64,000 nucleotides of DNA from Litoreibacter meonggei (lineage in GTDB: Bacteria; Pseudomonadota; Alphaproteobacteria; Rhodobacterales; Rhodobacteraceae), in NCBI RefSeq assembly GCF_003663885.1, contig NZ_RCCE01000005.1, forward strand, positions 186,001 to 250,000. The letters are read 5' to 3'. Both the position numbers and the translations under genes were made by a program. Below the pieces are notes generated by a model, which made no database searches, was not told the DNA's origin, and saw nothing but the letters and a program-made list of their open reading frames with translations. Positions 9,503-18,089 of this stretch are shown here, one piece after another. The number at the start of each line of letters is the position of its first letter. Positions within the stretch are counted from its first letter, which is position 1.

Positions 9503-10399
9503 ATGGGCGCAGAACAAGACGGCTCGTCTACCGCAGCGCAAAGCGCGCAGGACATAGACACGAACCAGACCGAAGTCGCGATTGGCGACGAGACGGAACC
9601 TGGACTTTTCTCACGCGTGATCGCCGCCTTCCGTGCGCCCGATTCCGACGACGAAACCTCCGACAGTAACGGCAGCGGTAGGGCTATGCTTGGCCTTGGT
9701 AATCTGCGCGCAAAACGTGTGGAAGACGTTGTCATTCCACGCGCCGAAATCGTGTCAGTGCCGAAAACGATCAGCTTGGCAGAATTGGTGGAAATCTTCC
9801 GCGAAAGCGGAATGACGCGCCTGCCGGTGTTCGAGGATACGTTGGACACGCCAATTGGCATGATCCACCTGAAGGATCTGGCCCTGCGCCACGGCTTCAA
9901 CGGCAAAGGCCCCAAGTTTGACCTCGAAGAAATGGTGCGCCCGGTGCTTTTCGTGCCACCCTCGATGCCGATCGGGGTCTTGCTCGCCAAAATGCAGACC
10001 GAGCGCAAGCACATGGCGCTGGTGATCGACGAATATGGCGGTGTCGACGGGCTGGTGACCATCGAAGACCTGATCGAGCAGGTCTTGGGTGAGATCGAGG
10101 ACGAGCACGACATTGACGAAGCCGATCTGTGGAAAATGGAAAAGCCGGGGATTTATCTGGCACAGGCCCGCGCCCCGCTGGAAGAGTTCGAGGCCGAAAT
10201 CGGCCAGCGTCTGTCCGACGACGAGATGGACGAGGAAATCGACACGCTCGGTGGCTTGGTATTCATGCTGTCTGGTCGTGTTCCGGCGCGGGGCGAGGTG
10301 GTGGAACACCCTTCCGGCGCCGAGTTTGAAATTCTGGACGCCGATCCACGCCGCATCAAGCGCCTACGGGTTTTGATGCCCGTCGCACAAGCAAGCTGA
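9503..10399 (+). CDS. corC: CorC/TlyC-family CBS-domain protein
   Basis: A 298-residue soluble protein with an acidic, low-complexity N-terminus, two CBS domains (about residues 65-190, including GMTRLPVFEDTLDTPIGMIH and ALVIDEYGGVDGLVTIEDL) and a C-terminal CorC_HlyC domain (about 205-290). Family members are linked to magnesium/cobalt efflux or bind adenine nucleotides; the older name is haemolysin C-like. It lacks the membrane DUF21 part found in larger relatives. Placement between ybeY and lnt is the widespread proteobacterial order and supports a role in envelope or metal homeostasis. Confidence 0.88.
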   Translation: MGAEQDGSSTAAQSAQDIDTNQTEVAIGDETEPGLFSRVIAAFRAPDSDDETSDSNGSGRAMLGLGNLRAKRVEDVVIPRAEIVSVPKTISLAELVEIFRESGMTRLPVFEDTLDTPIGMIHLKDLALRHGFNGKGPKFDLEEMVRPVLFVPPSMPIGVLLAKMQTERKHMALVIDEYGGVDGLVTIEDLIEQVLGEIEDEHDIDEADLWKMEKPGIYLAQARAPLEEFEAEIGQRLSDDEMDEEIDTLGGLVFMLSGRVPARGEVVEHPSGAEFEILDADPRRIKRLRVLMPVAQAS

Positions 10400-10404
10400 C
10401 AGCA

Positions 10405-11916
10405 ATGATGCGCCGCGCGTTCCGGCCCGCCGCGCGGCCTAGCTGGGCGCACTTTGCCTCTGCTGTCGGGTTCGGCGCGCTTGGCGCGTTGGGCCAAGCA
10501 CCATGGTCGCTTTGGCCGGTTGCGCTATTGGGCTTCGCGGGGCTGATCTGGCTTTACAAAAATGTAACCTCCGCGCCAAAGGCCGCATGGGTTGGTTGGG
10601 CCGGCGGTGTGGGTTATTTCGCCGTAGCGCTGTTCTGGCTGGTAGAGCCGTTCCTGGTAGACATCGCGCGACACGGCTGGATGGCCCCGTTCGCCCTGTT
10701 CTTTATGGCGGGCGGGTTGGCGCTTCTATGGGCGACGGCTTTCGGAGTGGCACGCCGAATTGGTGGCGTTATTGCGCTGATTGTCTTGTGGACCGCGATG
10801 GAAATGCTGCGCAGCGTGTTGTTCACGGGCTTCCCGTGGGCCACCATCGGCCACATCTGGTCAGATCACCCGATCATTCAACTTGCAGCACTTGGCGGAA
10901 CCCCTGTTTTGACCTTCCTGACCTTGGCCATCTCCGCAGGGCCAAGCGCGCGAAAAATCCATGTGGGATTGATAATCGCAGTCGTTCTCCTGCTTGCAAG
11001 CTGGGGCTATGGGGCGCAGCAACTGGCAACAAATGCTGCGCAGAAAACCGGTAAAATCGTACGCCTGATCCAGCCGAATGCTGCGCAGCATTTGAAATGG
11101 GATCCGGAGCATGTTGGAGAGTTTTTGCAACGTGCGGTAGATCTCACCGCAGCCCCGGCGGACACCAAGCCTGACTTGATCGTCTGGCCCGAGACATCTG
11201 TGCCCTATCCGCTAAACGAGGCTCCCACAGTGCTTGAGGCTATTTCGCGTGCCGCGGGCGGGCAGCCGATCATAGTGGGTGGCAACGACAGGGTCGAAGA
11301 TGGGTGGCGCAACACGCTTACGCTGCTTGGACCCGATGGCGGCCGGGTGCAAACCTATCACAAATATCACCTTGTTCCGTTCGGCGAATACATCCCCTTC
11401 GGCGAAACGCTGTCTCAATTTGGCATTCGCGGTATGGCCTCTCGCGACGGTGGCGGCTTCTCGAAAGGCTCCGGCCCTAAACTGATCGAACTGCCCGGCA
11501 TTGGCGCAGCACTGCCGCTGATCTGTTACGAGTTAATCTTCCCACGCAGCTTTCGCGGTCTCGCGCGTCCTAATCTACTGCTGCAAATCACCAATGACGC
11601 ATGGTTCGGCAACATCTCCGGCCCCTATCAGCATCTGGCGCAAGCCCGCATCCGTGCGGTCGAGCAGGGTTTGCCGCTGATCCGGGCCGCCAACACGGGC
11701 ATTTCAGCCGTGATCGACCCGTGGGGCCGGATCACTGCGCATACCAAGCTCAACGAAGCCTCTTATTTGGATGCAAACCTTCCTGCGCCAACGCAGCCGA
11801 CATGGTATAGCCGCCTGCACGACTGGCCGGTGCAAGCCCTGTTGACCCTGTTGCTTATCTGGCGCATCGCCGCACGACGCCGTGTTTCCATTGACCACGC
11901 AGCGCCGCAAGAGTAG
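10405..11916 (+). CDS. lnt: Apolipoprotein N-acyltransferase
   Basis: A 503-residue inner-membrane enzyme that adds the third acyl chain to the N-terminal cysteine of lipoproteins. It has an N-terminal block of membrane helices (about residues 15-210) and a periplasmic nitrilase-like domain with the expected triad: Glu in WPETSVPYP (about 263), Lys in TYHKYHLVPFGEY (about 319) and Cys in ICYELIFPR (about 374). It starts 5 bp after the CorC-like gene, so the two are surely cotranscribed. The metK riboswitch begins only about 18 bp after its stop. Confidence 0.95.
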   Translation: MMRRAFRPAARPSWAHFASAVGFGALGALGQAPWSLWPVALLGFAGLIWLYKNVTSAPKAAWVGWAGGVGYFAVALFWLVEPFLVDIARHGWMAPFALFFMAGGLALLWATAFGVARRIGGVIALIVLWTAMEMLRSVLFTGFPWATIGHIWSDHPIIQLAALGGTPVLTFLTLAISAGPSARKIHVGLIIAVVLLLASWGYGAQQLATNAAQKTGKIVRLIQPNAAQHLKWDPEHVGEFLQRAVDLTAAPADTKPDLIVWPETSVPYPLNEAPTVLEAISRAAGGQPIIVGGNDRVEDGWRNTLTLLGPDGGRVQTYHKYHLVPFGEYIPFGETLSQFGIRGMASRDGGGFSKGSGPKLIELPGIGAALPLICYELIFPRSFRGLARPNLLLQITNDAWFGNISGPYQHLAQARIRAVEQGLPLIRAANTGISAVIDPWGRITAHTKLNEASYLDANLPAPTQPTWYSRLHDWPVQALLTLLLIWRIAARRRVSIDHAAPQE

Positions 11917-11933
11917 GGCAAGTCAATCATTCA

Positions 11934-11985
11934 CCGCCACAACGGCTTCCTGACGTGGCGGGGCAACAAAGCGGAGCACTTCCCA
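11934..11985 (+). promoter_or_regulatory. SAM/SAH riboswitch upstream of metK
   Basis: A 7-bp stem CCGCCAC (11934-11940) / GTGGCGG (11955-11961) closes a loop reading AACGGCTTCCTGAC. This is followed by a short linker and GCGGAGCACTT (11971-11981). The CACAACGGCTTCCTG-CGTG core with downstream GGAGCA matches the SAM/SAH riboswitch known from metK leaders in Rhodobacterales. GGAG at 11973-11976 is the ribosome binding site, 9 bases before the ATG, and pairs with CTTCC of the loop in the known pseudoknot. Ligand binding would therefore block translation start of metK. Confidence 0.92.
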
Positions 11986-13167
11986 ATGGCACGACAGAAC
12001 TACCTCTTCACATCGGAATCCGTATCCGAAGGGCATCCTGACAAGGTTTGCGACCGTATCTCCGACGCTGTTCTAGATGCGTTCCTTGCGGAAGAGCCAG
12101 AAGCCCGCGTCGCCGCAGAAACCCTTGCCACCACCAATCGCGTCGTCATTGGCGGCGAGGTCGGCTTGTCCGACAAAACCAAGCTGCACGAATACATGGG
12201 CCGCATCGAGGACATCACCCGCGAGTGCATCCGCGACATCGGCTACGAGCAGGACAAATTCCACTGGAAGACCGTCGAGGTTACCAACCTGCTGCACGAA
12301 CAATCCGCCCATATTGCCCAAGGTGTCGACGCGGCGAGCGGCAAGGAAGAGGGTGCCGGCGACCAAGGCATCATGTTCGGCTACGCGTGTGACGAGACGC
12401 CGGAGCTGATGCCAGCGCCCATCCACTACGCCCACGCCATTCTGCGTCGCCTGGCCGAAGTCCGCAAAAACGGCACCGAGCCGACGCTTGGCCCCGACGC
12501 CAAGTCGCAGCTGACCGTGCGTTATGTCGACGGCAAGCCTGTCGGGATTTCCTCGGTCGTGCTGTCTACGCAGCATCTGGACGAAAACATGACCTCCGCC
12601 GACGTGCGCGCGGTGGTCGAGCCGTATATCACCGAAGTTCTGCCGCAAGGCTGGCTGACCGGCGACACCGAATGGTGGGTCAACCCGACCGGCAAGTTCG
12701 TCATCGGCGGCCCTGACGGGGATGCTGGCCTGACAGGCCGCAAGATCATCGTCGACACTTACGGTGGCGCGGCCCCCCATGGCGGCGGTGCGTTCTCGGG
12801 CAAAGACCCGACCAAGGTGGACCGCTCGGCGGCCTATGCCTCGCGCTATCTGGCGAAAAACGTGGTGGCCTCGGGCCTCGCGAAACGCTGCACGATCCAG
12901 CTGAGCTATGCCATCGGCGTGGCCAAGCCATTGTCGATCTATTGCGACACACATGGCACCGGCGAAGCCCCTGATGCGGCTATTGAAGCCGCTGTGGCGG
13001 GCCTGATGGACCTGACCCCGCGCGGCATCCGCGAGCATCTGGGCATGAACCGCCCAATCTATGCCCGCACGGCAGCCTATGGCCACTTTGGCCGCGCACC
13101 GGAGGCCGACGGCGGCTTCTCGTGGGAACGTACCGATCTGGTCGAGGCGCTGAAAAAAGCGGTTTAA
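11986..13167 (+). CDS. metK: S-adenosylmethionine synthetase
   Basis: A 393-residue cytoplasmic enzyme that makes S-adenosylmethionine from methionine and ATP. Family signatures are present: [19 protein letters not shown] near the N-terminus (ATP-binding histidine), [12 protein letters not shown] and [19 protein letters not shown]. Length matches the family. The gene is controlled at translation by the riboswitch in its leader and ends in a strong intrinsic terminator (13191-13220). With ahcY at 35 kb it forms the SAM cycle of this window. Confidence 0.97.
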   Translation: MARQNYLFTSESVSEGHPDKVCDRISDAVLDAFLAEEPEARVAAETLATTNRVVIGGEVGLSDKTKLHEYMGRIEDITRECIRDIGYEQDKFHWKTVEVTNLLHEQSAHIAQGVDAASGKEEGAGDQGIMFGYACDETPELMPAPIHYAHAILRRLAEVRKNGTEPTLGPDAKSQLTVRYVDGKPVGISSVVLSTQHLDENMTSADVRAVVEPYITEVLPQGWLTGDTEWWVNPTGKFVIGGPDGDAGLTGRKIIVDTYGGAAPHGGGAFSGKDPTKVDRSAAYASRYLAKNVVASGLAKRCTIQLSYAIGVAKPLSIYCDTHGTGEAPDAAIEAAVAGLMDLTPRGIREHLGMNRPIYARTAAYGHFGRAPEADGGFSWERTDLVEALKKAV

Positions 13168-13190
13168 TCCGACCTCACAGATTTAGCGCA

Positions 13191-13220
13191 AAGGGCGTGC
13201 CACCGGCGCGCCCTTTTTTT
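13191..13220 (+). terminator. Rho-independent terminator of metK
   Basis: A ten-base-pair GC-rich stem (AAGGGCGTGC with GCGCGCCCTT, one G-U pair) with a 5-base loop, followed by a run of seven T, lies 24 bp after the metK stop. Confidence 0.9.
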
Positions 13221-13225
13221 GTGAC

Positions 13226-13507
13226 TTAACCAAGCAACAAGATGTCCGACCCACCCGCACTGCGCCGCAATGCATGGACGTCGACCAGCTCCGGGTCATT
13301 CGTCCATGCAAGCGCCGCGTCCTTGTCGGGAAAGCTCAACAATGCCGCGACGTTTGGCTCGGTGGGCGTGCCGTCGAGCACGGTAAATTCGCCTGACGCG
13401 GATTCGACTTTGCCGCCATGCTTTGCCAGCGCCTCGCCCGCGACGTCACGGTATTGGGCCAGTGCGTCGGGGTTGCTGATTGTGAGATGTGCGAATGCAT
13501 ATACCAT
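13226..13507 (-). CDS. DUF1330-family small protein
   Basis: A 93-residue protein of the DUF1330 family (dimeric alpha/beta-barrel fold), reading MVYAFAHLTISNPDALAQYR at its start and ending in a DIHALRR-like segment (VDVHALRRSAG). No enzymatic function is known for this family. I placed the start at 13507 because AGGAG lies at the right distance upstream, and the longer frame to 13618 crosses the promoter region of the divergent LysR gene. It is a likely target of that regulator. Its 3' end abuts the metK terminator. Confidence 0.78.
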   Translation of the reverse strand: MVYAFAHLTISNPDALAQYRDVAGEALAKHGGKVESASGEFTVLDGTPTEPNVAALLSFPDKDAALAWTNDPELVDVHALRRSAGGSDILLLG

Positions 13508-13560
13508 CGGGAAACTCCTGTTTTGATGTGATGACCGCAGCTTAGCCACAGCTCGATTGC

Positions 13561-13601
13561 GCGAAAACGCGTGTCTTTGCATCCGATCCGTGCGAAAACG
13601 C
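13561..13601. repeat. Two copies of a GCGAAAACGC palindrome, 31 bp apart
   Basis: GCGAAAACGC occurs at 13561-13570 and 13592-13601. Flanks extend the symmetry (CGCG-AAAA-CGCG and TGCG-AAAA-CGCA), and both copies continue with a similar GTG/ATG. The 31-bp spacing is about three helical turns. They lie in the 98-bp gap between the DUF1330 gene and the LysR gene, the second copy ending 5 bp before the LysR start, so they probably are regulator binding sites. Confidence 0.5.
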
Positions 13602-13605
13602 ATGT

Positions 13606-14478
13606 ATGGATATGACATGGGACGACCTTCGTACCGTCATGGCGCTTGTGCGCCACGGCTCGCTCGCAGGGGCGGGCGCGGCGTTGTCGGTCAACTACAC
13701 CACAATCGCCCGCCGCATTCGCCGGGCCGAGGAAGCGTCGGGCGAGGTATTGTTTGAACGCCTTTCCGACGGCTACCGCCCGACAGACGCAGCGCTGCTG
13801 ATCGCCGAACACGCCGAACAGATGGAGCAGGCCGAGCACGGGTTGATGCGTCGCCTGAAAGGGGCCGAGACGCATCTGTCTGGCATCCTGACCATCACCG
13901 CGCCGCAACTTCTGATCGCCAGCTTCCTGTCGCCGGTCTTGGACCAATTCACCCGCACCCACCCCGACGTAGAACTGCGCGTTCTGGCAACAAACGAATT
14001 GCTGGACCTGTCACGGCGCGAGGCCGATCTGGCCATTCGCGTAAGCCGCGCCCCCGGCGATGCGTTGACGGGGCTTCGCTTGCTCTACCAAGACAGCGCC
14101 AGTTTCGCCAACGCGGACTGGGCCGCGCGTATCGCGCGAGACCCGCAAACACAGATCAACTGGGTGGCCTACGACAGCTTTCCGGATGTCCCCAAAGGTA
14201 CCAATCCCGATTACCCGAACCAGAAGGTGCGGTTCCGCTTTGACGACATGGTGGCAATGGTCGGCGCGGCGCAGGCCGGTTTGGGGATCGTTCGGATGCC
14301 GATGTTTTTGGGCCGGACCAACGCAGGCTTGCAGCAGGTTCCGGTACTTGCCCCGCAGCCATACCCCGAAATTTGGGTGGTCGGGCATCCCGACGTCTGG
14401 CCCTCGGCCAAGCTCCGCGCCTTCCGCGGCGTGCTGATAGCGCACTGCAAAGCCCACAAGGCGCTGTTCGTCGCATAA
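13606..14478 (+). CDS. LysR-family transcriptional regulator
   Basis: A 290-residue LysR-type regulator. The winged helix-turn-helix is at residues 1-60 (MTWDDLRTVMALVRHGSLAG, then TTIARRIRRAEEASGEVLFE), followed by an effector-binding domain. The wording of the DNA-binding domain resembles the group that often controls a single adjacent divergent gene, here the DUF1330 protein. Paired palindromes in the shared gap fit an autoregulated divergent promoter. The ligand is unknown. Confidence 0.87.
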   Translation: MDMTWDDLRTVMALVRHGSLAGAGAALSVNYTTIARRIRRAEEASGEVLFERLSDGYRPTDAALLIAEHAEQMEQAEHGLMRRLKGAETHLSGILTITAPQLLIASFLSPVLDQFTRTHPDVELRVLATNELLDLSRREADLAIRVSRAPGDALTGLRLLYQDSASFANADWAARIARDPQTQINWVAYDSFPDVPKGTNPDYPNQKVRFRFDDMVAMVGAAQAGLGIVRMPMFLGRTNAGLQQVPVLAPQPYPEIWVVGHPDVWPSAKLRAFRGVLIAHCKAHKALFVA

Positions 14479-14521
14479 GCGCCCGTTGCACCCGCCGCGC
14501 CGCACGGCTACACCGCCGCGC

Positions 14522-15232
14522 ATGAGCACATCAGACACAGACCCCACGACGCCCCGACGCAACTTCTATGGCCGTCTGAAGGGCAAGACCCTCAACGCGC
14601 GGCAGCGGCAGGACTTCGACGAGGTGTTGCCCGACTTTCTGCTGGACGGGGTCAGCCGCGAGGACAATCCCGAGCGGGTGATGCTGGATATCGACGCAAT
14701 CGCGCAGCGCAAGCCTTTGTGGCTGGAGGTGGGGTTCGGCTCGGGCGAGCATCTTGTCCATCAGGCGAAGGCCAACCCGAACGTGCAATTCATTGGGTGC
14801 GAAATCTACGTCAACGGTGTGGCTTCCCTGCTGGGCAAAATCCGCCGCGAAGGGGTGGAGAACATCCTGATCCACGCCGGTGACGCGCGGGACTTGCTGG
14901 ATGTGTTGCCCGCGAACAGCTTGGACAAAATGTTCCTGCTCTACCCCGACCCGTGGCCCAAAGCCCGCCACCACCGCCGTCGTTTCGTGACGCCAGAGCA
15001 TCTGGACCCGCTGGCTGCCAAGTTGAAGTCGGGGCATGAGTTCCGCGTCGCCACCGATATCGAAGACTACGTGCGCCAAACGCTCGAAGAAGTTCCGCGC
15101 GCGGGCTTCACCTTGACCGAAGCGCCTGAAGATTTGAGCACGGCTTGGGAAGACTGGTTCTCTACCCGCTACGAGCAAAAGGCCCTTCGCGAAGGCCGTT
15201 CGCCGCATTACATGACGTTCATACGCGATTAA
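14522..15232 (+). CDS. trmB: tRNA (guanine-N7-)-methyltransferase
   Basis: A 236-residue SAM-dependent enzyme that makes m7G46 in tRNA. The SAM-binding motif EVGFGSGEHLVHQA and the family signature PDPWPKARHHRRR are both clear, and the end IEDYVRQTLEE is usual. I chose the ATG at 14522 (MSTSDTDPTTPRRNFYGRLKG); an in-frame start 36 bp earlier would add an arginine- and proline-rich stretch unlike the family. rpiB follows 21 bp later. Confidence 0.94.
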   Translation: MSTSDTDPTTPRRNFYGRLKGKTLNARQRQDFDEVLPDFLLDGVSREDNPERVMLDIDAIAQRKPLWLEVGFGSGEHLVHQAKANPNVQFIGCEIYVNGVASLLGKIRREGVENILIHAGDARDLLDVLPANSLDKMFLLYPDPWPKARHHRRRFVTPEHLDPLAAKLKSGHEFRVATDIEDYVRQTLEEVPRAGFTLTEAPEDLSTAWEDWFSTRYEQKALREGRSPHYMTFIRD

Positions 15233-15253
15233 CTTTCAACGGGATCATCTGCC

Positions 15254-15703
15254 ATGACATCCAAGACACGCATCGTCCTTTCCAGCGACCACGCTGACAT
15301 CAAGCTGCGCCAGACCATCGCCGCACATGTCGCAGGTCTTGGCTACGAGGTCGAAGACATCGGCCCGATGACCTCGGAAAGCACGCCCTATCCCCAACAC
15401 GGCGAAGCCGCCGCGCGGCGTGTGGCGTCCGGCGACTGCGCGTTGGGCATCATCGTCTGCGGCACGGGGCAGGGCATCATGATGGCGGCCAACAAGGTGA
15501 AGGGCATTCGCTGCGGCGTCTGCTCCGACACGTTCTCTGCCCGCATGATCCGTCAGCACAACAACGCCAACATGCTGTCCTTGGGCGCGCGGGTGATCGG
15601 TGAAGGGCTGGCGCTTGATATCGTGGACGCCTTCTTGAGCGCCGAGTTCGAGGGTGGTCGCCACGCGACGCGAGTGGATATGATTACGGCGATTGAGGGG
15701 TAG
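15254..15703 (+). CDS. rpiB: Ribose-5-phosphate isomerase B
   Basis: A 149-residue RpiB/LacAB-family sugar phosphate isomerase interconverting ribose 5-phosphate and ribulose 5-phosphate. It has the N-terminal LSSDHADIKLR phosphate site, the catalytic cysteine in IIVCGTGQGIM and the C-terminal LSLGARVIGEGLA segment. Length is typical. In many relatives glyA follows; here a gene-free stretch follows instead, so the local order has probably been altered. Confidence 0.94.
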   Translation: MTSKTRIVLSSDHADIKLRQTIAAHVAGLGYEVEDIGPMTSESTPYPQHGEAAARRVASGDCALGIIVCGTGQGIMMAANKVKGIRCGVCSDTFSARMIRQHNNANMLSLGARVIGEGLALDIVDAFLSAEFEGGRHATRVDMITAIEG

Positions 15704-15984
15704 CGTTCGGAGCGCAAGCAGGGCGGTCGGCGGACCGGGGGTGGGCGATATTTCTTAGCAGTTTGGCAGTTTATTTCTGCCAAGTTCATCTTCCCTCACA
15801 AGCCGGTGCGCCCGTTGCAAAATCGCCGACCCGTGGGACGGTCCGACGATCGCCCGGCGCCTACGGCTTGATTCCGGGCAAGGGTGTGGCGAGTGGTAGG
15901 GTCTGGCTTAAGCCCATAGTTACGAATGCTGCAAATGGGATAAATGCCTGCTTTTGTTGTCGGATAAGTCGATGGACCCAGTCC
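15704..15984. other. Gene-free stretch between rpiB and the methyltransferase gene
   Basis: This 281-bp gap between two convergent genes contains a perfect 7-bp hairpin, TTGGCAG/CTGCCAA (15763-15783), possibly an rpiB terminator without a strong T-run. I see no convincing small gene. Confidence 0.5.
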
Positions 15985-16968
15985 TTAAACGGAGTGGGCA
16001 GTGGATGCCTCCGCGATCCGTTCCATATGCCTCATGTCGGTGCCGCAGCATCCTCCTAAAACGCGAATGTGCGGAAACTGGCGACGGATTTGTGACAATT
16101 GGTTTCCAAGCTCATCCGGATCACCGTCGTCCAACTCTTCAGCTTCATCCAACTCAGCGTGACTGCAACGCGAAGCATTTGCAACAATCCCTTTTATCCG
16201 CTGCATCCAAGGCCCGTCTGCAAGGACCTGCTCAAAATGGTCGGGGTGAGCACAGTTGATCATAAAGTAAGCAGTGTATCCGTCCGTTCCGTCATCCACC
16301 TCAGAGATTGCTGTTTCCAACGTGGCTCCCGTCGGTAGTTTCCCGTTGGTCTCGACCGTGAAGGCGATCACAACAGGCAATCCAAAACGCCGAGCCGCCC
16401 GGACGAGGCCTATCGCTTCGGCGCTATAAGCAAGAGTGTAACCGCTCACGACATCAACGTCAGTCTCAGCCAAGGCCGAAATTTGTTCAGAGTGATATTG
16501 CTCAGCTTCATCAGCACTCATTTGATCACTGGGTGCGTAAGCATCGTCACGCGGGCCAATGTTTGCGCTGATCACTGTCGGGACATCACCATGATCTGAA
16601 CGCACTTCTGACATCAGCGCGACAGCGTGTTGGTTCAACTGCATAATTTTCTCGGGAGCGTAGCCAATCGCGGACCCACGATCTCGGTTCGCAACCCATG
16701 TTGGGCTCTCAAGAATAATGCCCACGCTCTTTTCTCTACCCAATGCAATCATTCCTGCGAAATACTCTTTGAGAAGTGCGCGGCCTTTCTCTGTTTCTAA
16801 GAGCGGATACGAAGCAAAGCCCGGCAAATCGATGCCACGGTTGAATAGCAAGTCGGTTTCCATTCCGACATAGGCCAAGAACAATTCGGCTTCGATGTTT
16901 GGAAAGTTGCTTCGATGAACGGCCAAAACGAGATGCTCCAGTGCAATGCTCCGAGACAACGTTAACAC
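15985..16968 (-). CDS. Homocysteine S-methyltransferase family protein, divergent
   Basis: Up to 327 residues of the MmuM/BHMT-type homocysteine methyltransferase family, which transfers a methyl group from S-methylmethionine or another donor to homocysteine. Zinc-ligand candidates are Cys in MINCAHPDHF and the C-terminal VLGGCCGTD pair. Family features also include ETDLLFNRGIDLPGFASYPL and SGYTLAYSAEAIGLVRAA. Oddly, the usual TDGG motif near the N-terminus is replaced by AYVG. The frame opens with GTG at 16968, but the first 15-20 residues do not resemble the family, so the true start is unsure. Base composition is lower in GC than in the neighbours, suggesting acquired DNA. Confidence 0.75.
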   Translation of the reverse strand: MLTLSRSIALEHLVLAVHRSNFPNIEAELFLAYVGMETDLLFNRGIDLPGFASYPLLETEKGRALLKEYFAGMIALGREKSVGIILESPTWVANRDRGSAIGYAPEKIMQLNQHAVALMSEVRSDHGDVPTVISANIGPRDDAYAPSDQMSADEAEQYHSEQISALAETDVDVVSGYTLAYSAEAIGLVRAARRFGLPVVIAFTVETNGKLPTGATLETAISEVDDGTDGYTAYFMINCAHPDHFEQVLADGPWMQRIKGIVANASRCSHAELDEAEELDDGDPDELGNQLSQIRRQFPHIRVLGGCCGTDMRHMERIAEASTAHSV

Positions 16969-17384
16969 TTCAGGGGTCTACCGGCCACTCACCGATAACA
17001 AGCAGCAATTCTCAATAGGTGCTTCCAAAGCCGACCTTGGCGAAACCGCAGCTAACGACCGCTTCGCCCCGCAAAGCGGACCTAGCTCTCAATAAACCAA
17101 GGGCTGCTCTAAGTCAGCAGGGAGAGTAGTATCTCGAAGGGCCTGCAGGAATTTTATCACCTAGTTAAATTCGCATAAGCTTCATCATGTTAAAATGAGC
17201 ACCTAACCAGTAGAGCTTCGCAAACAGCGGACCGCAGCGATAGTTTTTGGCATTGAAACGCACAAGAGAGAGATTTCCCGAACTATCGTGCTAGGTAACA
17301 CGGATAGTCAGTGCATTGCTCCTCCACTTGATAAATGCTGCTCTGCACTAGATTTGGATGTAGCAGAAAAAGGCGGGGCACAGC
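16969..17384. other. 416-bp gene-free region with imperfect palindrome
   Basis: No reading frame here looks like a gene. The stretch is relatively AT-rich, with a palindrome at 17051-17086 and a purine-rich AAAAAGGCGGGG (17367-17378) that would serve as ribosome binding site for the heme oxygenase. It may be a remnant left by rearrangement near the tRNA-Thr integration region. Confidence 0.45.
17051..17086. repeat. Imperfect palindrome GCTA...CCGCTT / AAGCGG...TAGC
   Basis: Inner arms CCGCTT (17059-17064) and AAGCGG (17074-17079) and outer arms GCTA (17051-17054) and TAGC (17083-17086) form an imperfect hairpin with a C-rich loop. It looks like a dispersed intergenic palindromic element, but no second copy was found in this window. 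Confidence 0.4.
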
Positions 17385-18089
17385 TTGCTTGCAGCAAACG
17401 AGGACAATCGAGATTGCACAATACGGAATGCCCTGCGCGTCCATACTGAGGATGTTCATCAGCGACTTCATCAGCATTCGCATTTTGTGGCCCTTTTTGA
17501 TGGCACGATATGTCGATCCCAATACAGGGAATTGATGCGGTCCTTCCACGGCTTTTATGCCCCATTGGAACAGGCTATTGATGGAGCTGTTTCTCAGATG
17601 TCCGTTTGTCAAGACAACTTTAGCTATACAAAGCGGTTAGACTTTCTAGCGCAGGATTTGGCCAGTCTTGGGTATAGCTCTGAAGATATCGATCGTAATC
17701 CTCTGTGCGCAGAGATAACGGATGCAGTGACACCGGCGGCATTGGGCGGAGTGCTATATGTGATCGAAGGTTCAACATTGGGTGCTGCGCTAATAGATCG
17801 AGCCGCGCAAAAAATTCTAGGCAGCGATACAATACATGGGCGAAGTTTCTGGGCATGGTCGCGCGCGCACAACAAGGCGCGTTGGGCAGCGATCAACGCC
17901 TATCTGGAACATCTGGAAAATGATGATCCTCGATTCTGGGCCTCTGGGATTTCGCTGGTGGCCCATATGCAAAATCCCCACGCGCCTGCGGTCCACATGA
18001 ACACACGCATGTTTTGGACACCTCACCCCGAGCGGCGTCCTTGGCTTTGCGGGCCTGCGCCAAACTCACATCCGGATAGACCCCGATAG
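17385..18089 (+). pseudogene. Biliverdin-type heme oxygenase (BphO/HmuO-like) with altered C-terminus
   Basis: The first 190 or so residues resemble bacterial heme oxygenases, which open heme to biliverdin, iron and [17 protein letters not shown] holds the candidate proximal histidine, and [15 protein letters not shown] is the distal-helix/glycine-rich motif. Translation probably begins at the TTG at 17385 behind AGGCGGGG; no early ATG exists. From about residue 190 the sequence stops looking like the final helix, and by about 18022 the DNA is the antisense of an integrase gene, so the last part is foreign. The core may still fold, so activity is uncertain. No phytochrome gene is nearby. Confidence 0.65.

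Noticed and set aside
15763-16059. 98-codon frame after rpiB
   Set aside because: It lacks family motifs and runs into the antisense of the methyltransferase gene; the start overlaps a hairpin.
16969-17110. SAM-II type riboswitch or integron attC site near the methyltransferase
   Set aside because: The inverted repeat has no SAM-II core and lacks the paired GTTRRRY/RYYYAAC ends needed for attC.
17893-18021. Downstream extension of the integrase frame
   Set aside because: The frame is open but is antisense to the heme oxygenase and no longer resembles an integrase, so only 18022-18243 is called.
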